47,718 bases of DNA, taken from positions 1 through 47,718 of the forward strand of contig NZ_JJMU01000067.1 of assembly GCF_000757725.1 (NCBI RefSeq), written 5' to 3'. This stretch comes from Sphingobacterium deserti (GTDB taxonomy: Bacteria; Bacteroidota; Bacteroidia; Sphingobacteriales; Sphingobacteriaceae). Numbering within the stretch: the first letter of the stretch is position 1; each line of letters starts with the position of its first letter. The position numbers and the translations under genes are program-made. Shown here piece after piece: positions 41,765-47,718 of this stretch. The notes under the pieces are model-generated. The model saw only the letters and a list, made by a program, of their open reading frames with translations. It was not told the DNA's origin and ran no database searches.

Positions 41765-42394
41765 ATGCAAAAAATTAAAAATATTATTCTCGATTATGGC
41801 AATGTCATCTTCATGATCGACTTCCCGCGCGTTAGGCAGGCATTTATGTCATTGGGTATCAAAAATGTAGACGAGTTCTTTGGGCACAAGGCGCAAGATT
41901 CCCTTTTTGATGCTTTCGATCGGGGTGAAATCAGTGCAGCCGCATTTCGGGACGGCATCCGCGAACGATCTGGTAAACCGGAGCTCAGCGACGACGATAT
42001 TGATGATGCATGGAATGCCCTACTCATCGGTGTGCCCCCCGGTAAACACGACGTGCTCGAATATCTAAATAGTAAATACCGGTGCTTCTTGCTGAGCAAT
42101 AACAATGAAATTCACTACCGCCGATGTATGCAACACCTTACCGAAGTTTACGGCATAGCAGACAACAGCAGCTTTTTTGAAAAAACGTTCTACTCGCATC
42201 TCCTCGGGCTACGAAAGCCGGACGCTACCATCTTTGAAGAAGTGATAAGACAGACAGCCATTATTCCCGAAGAAACATTATTTATTGATGACAGTCCGCA
42301 ACATCTGGAAGCTGCGAAGGATTTAGGGTTCCAGACCGCGCTCTGTAGCCCAGATGAATCTCTTGAATTGTTGGTGGAAAAATTTAAGCTTTAA
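41765..42394 (+). CDS. HAD family hydrolase (HAD-IA, YihX-like)
   Basis: A 209-aa HAD phosphatase: motif I IILDYGNVIFMID with nucleophile Asp, motif II in CFLLSNNNEIH, motif III Lys in LGLRKPDATIFEE and motif IV LFIDDSPQHLEAAKDLG. The DxG form of motif I is common in YihX-type members, which dephosphorylate sugar phosphates and flavin mononucleotide-like substrates. The substrate is unknown. It is the first chromosomal gene outside the island, 88 bp from the tRNA on the opposite strand. Confidence 0.9.
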   Translation: MQKIKNIILDYGNVIFMIDFPRVRQAFMSLGIKNVDEFFGHKAQDSLFDAFDRGEISAAAFRDGIRERSGKPELSDDDIDDAWNALLIGVPPGKHDVLEYLNSKYRCFLLSNNNEIHYRRCMQHLTEVYGIADNSSFFEKTFYSHLLGLRKPDATIFEEVIRQTAIIPEETLFIDDSPQHLEAAKDLGFQTALCSPDESLELLVEKFKL

Positions 42395-42579
42395 TCTAGA
42401 ATAAGCAACATTTATGTGATAATCGGCCGATAGGCTACAATTATGCTTGGGTTGAATCAAAAATTCAAACAAAATCAGCTATTTTGTACTTATTATCCTA
42501 AACATACATTTTATGAAGTACCCATTTATATAAATAAGCGAGGGTATTTTATAGAACAGAAAAAACAAACTACATATAT

Positions 42580-43824
42580 ATGAAAAAGACCCTTCCAGCT
42601 TTTCTTTTGTCGTCCGCTACTCTATTCACGGTAGCTTGCAACAATAATGCTGCAACAAAAACAAATGATAATAGTACAACAACAGACAGCGTTTACCCCG
42701 CTGTAGAAAAAAATAAGGCGAATACCAGTTACAAGCCCGCATTTGAAGGACAGACCCGCATTGCTGGAGTAAAAACGACTACGCCTTATGAGGGAAAAGT
42801 GATAACGAAAGAGTTGAAATCACCGTGGGGCATCGCCGTACTACCTGACAATAGGGTGTTAATAACGGAAAAAGAAGGTGATTTACGTATCGTCAGCCTC
42901 GATGGATCAGTCAGCGAAGCTATCACGGGCATTCCAAAGGTGGATGCACAAGGACAAGGTGGTTTACTTGGATTGACACTTGATCCTGATTTTAGCAGCA
43001 ACAGGATGGTGTACTGGGTATTTTCGGAACCCGTATCGGGAGGCAATCACACAGCTGTAGCCAAAGGTCGCCTGGCAGATGATGAAAAGAGCATAGAGGG
43101 CGCAAAAGTGATCTATCAGGCTTTGCCTACCTATGACGGCAAGCTGCATTACGGCGGACGCATCATCTTTGATAAATCGGGAAATTTACTCGTTAGTACA
43201 GGCGAACGCTCTGATTTGGAAACCCGCCCGCAATCGCAAGATCTTAAGTCTGCGTTAGGCAAAATCATCCGTATTACTAAAGACGGCAAACCAGCCGAAG
43301 GCAACCCATTCGCAGGCGATGCGAATGCACGCCCGGAGGTATACAGCTACGGTCACCGTAACGTGCAAGGATTAGCACTGCATCCAGAAACTGGTGATCT
43401 TTGGGAGACAGAATTCGGTCCGCGCGGTGGTGATGAGCTCAATCGCGTAGAAGCGGGCAAAAATTACGGCTGGCCTATCATCACATACGGCCTGGAATAC
43501 AGTGGCAAAGAAATCGGCAATCCGCCAATACAACAAAAGGAAGGATTAGAACAACCGGTGTATTATTGGGATCCGGTATTATCCCCTAGCGGACTTACGT
43601 TCTATACTGGTGATGCTATTCCTGAATGGAAAAACAATGTATTTGCCGGTGGCTTGAGCAGTACACACATCGCTCGCCTGGTCATTAAAGACAATAAGGT
43701 GGTAGGCGAAGAGCGCCTGCTCGATCGCGAGGGCCAGCGTTTCCGTGACGTAGCACAGGGGAAAAACGGTGAAATATTCGCCATTACAGATGGAGGTCGC
43801 CTCTACAGCATAGCCAAAAAATAA
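42580..43824 (+). CDS. PQQ-dependent sugar dehydrogenase (soluble GDH/YliI type) lipoprotein
   Basis: A 414-aa six-bladed propeller of the glucose/sorbosone dehydrogenase family: LKSPWGIAVLPDNRVLITEKEGDLRIV, GQGGLLGLTLDPDF, LHYGGRIIFDKSGNLLVSTGERSD, YSYGHRNVQGLALHPETGDLWETEFGPRGGDELN and WDPVLSPSGLTFY are all typical. The N-terminus is a lipoprotein signal (LFTVACNN, Cys20), so it is anchored in an envelope membrane. It should oxidise aldose sugars with PQQ if the cofactor is available. A strong terminator follows. Confidence 0.93.
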   Translation: MKKTLPAFLLSSATLFTVACNNNAATKTNDNSTTTDSVYPAVEKNKANTSYKPAFEGQTRIAGVKTTTPYEGKVITKELKSPWGIAVLPDNRVLITEKEGDLRIVSLDGSVSEAITGIPKVDAQGQGGLLGLTLDPDFSSNRMVYWVFSEPVSGGNHTAVAKGRLADDEKSIEGAKVIYQALPTYDGKLHYGGRIIFDKSGNLLVSTGERSDLETRPQSQDLKSALGKIIRITKDGKPAEGNPFAGDANARPEVYSYGHRNVQGLALHPETGDLWETEFGPRGGDELNRVEAGKNYGWPIITYGLEYSGKEIGNPPIQQKEGLEQPVYYWDPVLSPSGLTFYTGDAIPEWKNNVFAGGLSSTHIARLVIKDNKVVGEERLLDREGQRFRDVAQGKNGEIFAITDGGRLYSIAKK

Positions 43825-43850
43825 GCACTAAAGGGTTTTGCTTCTGTAAG

Positions 43851-43884
43851 ACAGGCGCTTGATATTTAACAGGCGCCTGTTTTC
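43851..43884 (+). terminator. Intrinsic terminator of the sugar dehydrogenase gene
   Basis: ACAGGCGC (43851-43858) pairs with GCGCCTGT (43873-43880) over a 14-nt loop, followed by TTTCGTTTT. It begins 26 bp after the stop codon. Confidence 0.85.
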
Positions 43885-43972
43885 GTTTTCCGCATTTTTC
43901 TGCGCGTAGTCCCGTCATATTATTTTATCAATAAATGCTGTTGCTACGATAATTAAAATTAATTTAAGTGCT

Positions 43973-43980
43973 TATCTTTG
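43973..43980 (+). promoter_or_regulatory. -7 promoter element of the 5'-nucleotidase genes
   Basis: TATCTTTG matches TAnnTTTG and ends 17 bp before the chosen ATG at 43998. This placement supports that ATG over the upstream one at 43968, which would precede the promoter. Confidence 0.55.
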
Positions 43981-43997
43981 CCACAAATTTGGTTTCT

Positions 43998-44747
43998 ATG
44001 AGAAGTTCTTTGCGCTATAGCGCACTAGTTGCGACAGTGGCGCTCTTTGCATCGTGTAAATCACAACTGAATCCCACTGTTAGCAATGAGCGATACTATC
44101 AGATAGACAGCGCGCTACAGGCCGACACTGGTATCGTAAACTATTACGCACCCTATAAAGCGAAACTGGAAACGGAAATGAACCGAGTCATCGGTGTTTC
44201 CGAGGTAGCACTTACCAAAGATGGCAGTGCGGAAAGTTTAGTAGGCAATTTCTTTGCCGATGCGCTCCTATGGAAAGGTAAACAGTTGGATCCTGAAGTG
44301 CAGGCGAGTTTTGGGACAAAAGGTGGTATCCGTTCCGGACTGAAAGCTGGGAATATCTCGGTGGGTAATATTTTTGAGATGATGCCTTTTGAAAATGCGG
44401 TCACAGTACTGACATTAAGCGGCAAGGATATGTTACGCTGGGCAGACTTTATGGCCAAAACCGGCGGGCAGCCTGTCAGCGGCGTGAAGCTCGAGATCCG
44501 TGATGGGAAAGTCGCTAACTTTTTGGTGCAGGGAAAACCGATCGATCCTAACGCTACGTATAAGCTGGTCACCTATGACTATCTGGCTAATGGTGGCGAT
44601 TATGTCACTTGCTTTGATAATGTACTAGCGCGCAAAGATCACACACAACGTATTCGGGAGACATTGATGGAGTACGTCTCGGAGTTAACAAAAAATGGAA
44701 AACACATTCAAGGAAAAATAGATGGAAGAGTTCGCATTGCTAAGTAG
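43998..44747 (+). CDS. 5'-nucleotidase C-terminal domain protein (substrate-binding half)
   Basis: A 249-aa lipoprotein (signal MRSSLRYSALVATVALFASCK, Cys20) that consists only of the 5_nucleotid_C domain: VGNFFADALLWKG, FGTKGGIRSGLKAGNISVGNIFEMMPFENAVTVLTLSGKDML and YKLVTYDYLANGGDYVTCF. In whole UshA-type enzymes this follows the metallophosphatase domain; here that domain is encoded by the next gene, which overlaps this one by 26 bp. The two products probably associate in the periplasm to form a complete nucleotidase. Confidence 0.9.
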   Translation: MRSSLRYSALVATVALFASCKSQLNPTVSNERYYQIDSALQADTGIVNYYAPYKAKLETEMNRVIGVSEVALTKDGSAESLVGNFFADALLWKGKQLDPEVQASFGTKGGIRSGLKAGNISVGNIFEMMPFENAVTVLTLSGKDMLRWADFMAKTGGQPVSGVKLEIRDGKVANFLVQGKPIDPNATYKLVTYDYLANGGDYVTCFDNVLARKDHTQRIRETLMEYVSELTKNGKHIQGKIDGRVRIAK

Positions 44748-45681
44748 ACGGAAATTTTTAAAACAGTCAGTAGCATGGGGCGCTTTGGCTGGGTTAAGCA
44801 CGGTGCCCACTTGGGCAAACGCCTCGGCAAAAGACCATCGATTGACGATCCTACACACCAATGATGTGCATAGCCGAATCGAACCCTTCCCCATGGATGG
44901 TTCCCGATACCAAGGCTTAGCGGGTGTGGCACGCAGAAGCACGTTGATTAAAAAGATAAGAACGGAGGAACCGCAAGTTTTGCTGTTGGATTCTGGCGAT
45001 ATGTTTCAAGGAACGCCGTACTTTAATATGTTTGAAGGCAAACTCGAGATCGAGCTGATGTCTAAATTAGGCTATGAGGCGGGCACCTTTGGCAATCACG
45101 AATTCGATAATGGTCTGACAGGACTTGCCAAACATCTCGATAAAGCTACGTTCCCGTTTTTGACCGCGAACTATGATTTTACAGGCACCTTGCTGGAAGG
45201 AAAAACGCAAGACTTTACGATCATAGAAAAAGGGGGCTTACGCATCGGCCTTACTGGTGTCGGTATTGATATTGAAGGACTCGTCGATCCAAATAGCTAT
45301 AAAGGCATGAAGTACTTGGATCCTATCCCCGTGGTCAATCGTATCGCGAAGCAATTGAAGGAAGAAAAGAAATGCGACTTAGTCATTGTCCTTTCCCATC
45401 TAGGTTATAAGTATAGCGATGATAAAGTATCGGATATAAAATTGGCTGCAAATACGGAAAATGTCGATATCATTCTAGGCGGACATACGCATACCTTTCT
45501 AGACGAGCCGACACGCGTTAAAAATCTGCAGAATGAAGAGGTATTAATCAATCAAATGGGATTCGCGGGGATCCGTCTTGGTCGTTTGGATGTGGTCTTT
45601 AACAAACAGACCCGCAAAAAGCAAATCATAGCACAACATTATACTGTTGATCAGCGATTAGAAAAAAGCCAGACGGCTTAG
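44722..45681 (+). CDS. 5'-nucleotidase metallophosphatase-domain protein, Tat-exported
   Basis: A 319-aa protein with a twin-arginine signal (SRRKFLKQSVAWGALAGLS). The calcineurin-like metal site is complete: ILHTNDVHSRIEP, LLDSGDMFQGTPYF, GTFGNHEFDNG, VIVLSHLGYKYSDD and ILGGHTHTFLD. It lacks the C-terminal substrate domain of UshA, which is encoded just upstream with a 26-bp overlap, so the two are translationally coupled. It should hydrolyse nucleotides or related phosphoesters in the periplasm. Confidence 0.93.
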   Translation: MEEFALLSRRKFLKQSVAWGALAGLSTVPTWANASAKDHRLTILHTNDVHSRIEPFPMDGSRYQGLAGVARRSTLIKKIRTEEPQVLLLDSGDMFQGTPYFNMFEGKLEIELMSKLGYEAGTFGNHEFDNGLTGLAKHLDKATFPFLTANYDFTGTLLEGKTQDFTIIEKGGLRIGLTGVGIDIEGLVDPNSYKGMKYLDPIPVVNRIAKQLKEEKKCDLVIVLSHLGYKYSDDKVSDIKLAANTENVDIILGGHTHTFLDEPTRVKNLQNEEVLINQMGFAGIRLGRLDVVFNKQTRKKQIIAQHYTVDQRLEKSQTA

Positions 45682-45694
45682 CGCATTGTAAATT

Positions 45695-46900
45695 GTGAAA
45701 AAGATTATAGGGCTATATGTAGACTCTTACCGCGGTCTATCAACCGAAGCGTGGTTGCTAGCCGTGGTCATGCTGATCAATCGTACCGGGTCGATGGTTA
45801 TCCCTTTTCTCAGTATGTATATGTCGTCTGCACTAAATTTTACGAAGCCGCAAGTCGGTATGGTATTGGGGTGCTTTGGACTGGGTTCGGTTTGCGGCTC
45901 TTGGCTTGGTGGCTGGCTGACAGATAAGTTGGGAAATTATAAAGTGCAGGCCTTCAGCTTGATCTTGACCGTACCTATATTTTTAATACTTCCAAATTTC
46001 AAAACGTTCGAGAGCTTAGCAGGCATGATTTTTCTGTTAACGCTCGTCGCAGATACGTTCAGACCAGCGAACTCAGTTTCTGTAGCGCGCTATGCAAAGC
46101 CGGAAAACCTGACGAAAGCCTATTCGCTAAATCGTATGGCTGTAAACCTGGGGTTCTCGATCGGGCCGGCATTGGGCGGCTTTTTGGCTACGTTCTCTTA
46201 CGACTGGATCTTCTATGGTAACGCCATCGCTGCCCTGTCAGCGGCTATCGTGTTTATCCTCTTCTTCAAAAACCGGAAACCACGCAACCAGATTGCATCG
46301 CTTCTGACAACGGAAAAGAAGCTTACTGCAGACGATAGAAATGCATATTTAGATACCCCGTTTGTCATATTCAATGTTTTTTGCTGCCTCTTTTCGATGG
46401 CCTTCTTTCAGTTATTGAGCACGCTACCGCTATTTTACAAGGAGGCAAAGATGATGACTGAGGGACAGATCGGGATCTTGCTCGGCTTTAGCGGCTTTTG
46501 TATTGTTGTATTTGAGATGCTGCTCGTACATGCTGTCGAACACCGTTTCACCCCTCGGCAGGTGATGGTGTATGGAACGGGAATAGCGGGTATCGCCTAC
46601 CTGATGCTGAACGCACCCTACGGCGTGCCTTGGCTCTATGTTTCCATGTTTATATTGTCTATCGGCGAAATGTTGACGCTGCCCTTCACCGCCACGATCA
46701 GTGCTTCCCGGGCTACGCTCAATACGCAGGGCGCCTATATGGGTTTTAATTCCCTCGCCTTTGCTGCCGCAAATATCTTTTCCCCTTACCTGGGCACGTA
46801 TGTGGCTGAACATTATGGCTACAATACCTTATGGTTAGGCACCGCCGCCGTCATGCTGTTTACCTGCCTTGGTTTCTCTTGGATACTTAAGAAATTCTAA
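45695..46900 (+). CDS. MFS transporter
   Basis: A 401-aa, twelve-helix major facilitator protein starting with GTG. The loop 2-3 motif A is visible as GSWLGGWLTDKLGNYKVQ; the second half opens near residue 215 (FVIFNVFCCLFSMAFFQLLSTLP). It has the general drug/efflux (YdeR/MdtH-like) look but no substrate can be assigned. It begins 13 bp after the nucleotidase gene, so it may be cotranscribed. Confidence 0.9.
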   Translation: MKKIIGLYVDSYRGLSTEAWLLAVVMLINRTGSMVIPFLSMYMSSALNFTKPQVGMVLGCFGLGSVCGSWLGGWLTDKLGNYKVQAFSLILTVPIFLILPNFKTFESLAGMIFLLTLVADTFRPANSVSVARYAKPENLTKAYSLNRMAVNLGFSIGPALGGFLATFSYDWIFYGNAIAALSAAIVFILFFKNRKPRNQIASLLTTEKKLTADDRNAYLDTPFVIFNVFCCLFSMAFFQLLSTLPLFYKEAKMMTEGQIGILLGFSGFCIVVFEMLLVHAVEHRFTPRQVMVYGTGIAGIAYLMLNAPYGVPWLYVSMFILSIGEMLTLPFTATISASRATLNTQGAYMGFNSLAFAAANIFSPYLGTYVAEHYGYNTLWLGTAAVMLFTCLGFSWILKKF

Positions 46901-46978
46901 GTTTTGTCATTTAAATTACTGGTAGAAATACAGCTTCATCAGTACAAGGATCATAAGCTACTTTTAAATATTAATGTT

Positions 46979-46986
46979 TAATTTTG
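46979..46986 (+). promoter_or_regulatory. -7 promoter element directly before recR
   Basis: TAATTTTG matches TAnnTTTG and ends only 4 bp before the recR ATG. With the usual start about 5-8 nt downstream, transcription would begin at or beside the A of the ATG, implying a leaderless message. Confidence 0.45.
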
Positions 46987-46990
46987 CGCC

Positions 46991-47602
46991 ATGCAATTTT
47001 CGTCGAGATTACTGGAACAGGCTGTGGATGAATTTGGGCGTTTGCCCGGTGTGGGTAAGAAAACGGCCTTACGCCTGGTGCTTCATCTGTTAAAACAGCC
47101 AGATGCGGATGTATCTCGATTTACAGGTTCCATCAATCTGCTGAAAGAAAACATTCGCTACTGCAAAAACTGTTTTAATATCGCGGATCAGGATGTGTGT
47201 GAAATATGCGTATCGCCAAAGCGCGATCACGAAACTATTTGTGTGGTTGAAGATACGCGGGATGTGATGGCCATTGAAAACACCAATCAATATCAGGGAG
47301 TGTATCACGTCCTTGGCGGCCTCATATCACCAATGGACGGCGTAGGTCCCTCCGACCTTAAAATCGAAGCCCTCGTTGATCGCCTCCGCAATGGGAATAT
47401 CAAAGAAGTTATTTTAGCGCTTAGTGCCACCATGGAGGGCGACACCACAATCTTTTACCTTTCTCGTAAACTCAAAGAATTTGATGTGCAGGTCAGCACC
47501 ATAGCCCGAGGTATTGCCTTCGGCGGGGAGCTGGAATACGTCGATGAACTTACGCTTGGCCGCTCCATCGCCACACGCGTACCCTATGAGGTTAAAGGTT
47601 AG
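46991..47602 (+). CDS. recR: Recombination mediator protein RecR
   Basis: A 203-aa RecR, full length. It helps load RecA at gaps together with RecF/RecO. It has an HhH motif (FGRLPGVGKKTALRLVLHLL), a Cys4 zinc finger (YCKNCFNIADQDVCEICVSPKR), a Toprim domain (ICVVEDTRDVMAIENT, YHVLGGLISPMDGVGP, EVILALSATMEGDTT) and a Walker-B-like C-terminus (TIARGIAFGGELEYVDELTLGRS). The start fits the family N-terminus. Its stop codon overlaps the stop of a convergent gene entering from the right edge. Confidence 0.97.
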   Translation: MQFSSRLLEQAVDEFGRLPGVGKKTALRLVLHLLKQPDADVSRFTGSINLLKENIRYCKNCFNIADQDVCEICVSPKRDHETICVVEDTRDVMAIENTNQYQGVYHVLGGLISPMDGVGPSDLKIEALVDRLRNGNIKEVILALSATMEGDTTIFYLSRKLKEFDVQVSTIARGIAFGGELEYVDELTLGRSIATRVPYEVKG

Positions 47603-47718
47603 TCTTTCTTCTTTTTTAGATTTTTCATCTGTTCCTCAGCATGCTGCAGCGAGTTCAAGTTTCTCTTTATAAAACGGATTGTCCTACGCTCAACCTTTCC
47701 GCCGCATGCTGCAGCAAA
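47599..47718 (-). CDS. 3' end of a gene running off the right edge
   Basis: A 39-codon open frame on the minus strand, open to the window edge and ending with TAA at 47599-47601, convergent with and overlapping the recR stop. The visible C-terminus is strongly basic and helical (KVERRTIRFIKRNL, then SLQHAEEQMKNLKKKKD). It is too short to name. Confidence 0.5.
   Translation of the reverse strand, partial: FAAACGGKVERRTIRFIKRNLNSLQHAEEQMKNLKKKKD

Noticed and set aside
1..47718. CRISPR array, rRNA, riboswitch
   Set aside because: No regularly spaced repeats with spacers, no rRNA sequence and no recognisable riboswitch core were seen; the 16-bp repeats are thousands of bases apart.

Overview
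The window looks like a piece of a Bacteroidota chromosome, most likely family Sphingobacteriaceae (Sphingobacterium, Pedobacter or Olivibacter type). The evidence is a SusC/SusD pair, TAnnTTTG-type -7 promoter elements instead of a sigma-70 TATAAT box, a Bacteroidota-type SAM-like tyrosine recombinase, ACR3/DUF6428 arsenic genes and AT-rich intergenic DNA. No genus can be fixed from the sequence alone.

Layout. (1) 1-6.1 kb: a minus-strand operon of a thioredoxin-like secreted protein, SusC and SusD, ending in a bidirectional terminator. (2) 6.1-10.3 kb: two related HTH-like proteins, small hypotheticals and a YedK/HMCES protein. (3) 10.5-11.9 kb: a complete IS3-family element with a -1 frameshift signal, abutting a gene it has truncated. 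(4) 12-39 kb: an accessory region made of separate modules. These are a six-gene flavin/NAD(P)H oxidoreductase and Ohr operon with a divergent HxlR regulator; an O-acetyltransferase; a propeller-like lipoprotein; a PAS histidine kinase with a single-domain response regulator; a DUF1810 gene; a LOV-type (blue-light) histidine kinase with a response regulator and a spore-photoproduct-lyase-like radical SAM protein; an arsenic-resistance operon; two lipoproteins; a hydrolase/NAD(P)-reductase/Crp set; and a second, broken DUF1810 copy. (5) 39.3-41.5 kb: two excisionase-like paralogs and a tyrosine recombinase next to tRNA-Met(CAT). (6) 41.7-47.7 kb: ordinary chromosomal genes (HAD hydrolase, PQQ-type sugar dehydrogenase, a 5'-nucleotidase split into two genes, an MFS transporter, recR) and the 3' end of one more gene.

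The most notable signal is a 16-bp sequence, TTCGTTTTnTGAGACA. It occurs seven times exactly, plus near and degenerate copies, always on the + strand and always between genes, from 11.98 to 38.9 kb, and I see no copy outside that region. The copies lie between the functional modules whatever the strand of the neighbouring genes. Both DUF1810 copies carry one at the same upstream position, and two copies are part of a longer shared unit of about 150 bp. Together with the adjacent recombinase, which lacks two canonical catalytic residues, this suggests an integron-like or otherwise site-specifically built array of cassettes. That is inference and needs comparison with other genomes.

The accessory region also carries several broken genes: a stop codon near the start of a nitroreductase gene, an in-frame TAG in a lipoprotein gene, and frameshifts in homopolymers in a metallophosphoesterase gene and in one DUF1810 copy. 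It also holds two copies of a two-hairpin element whose stems differ in compensatory ways.
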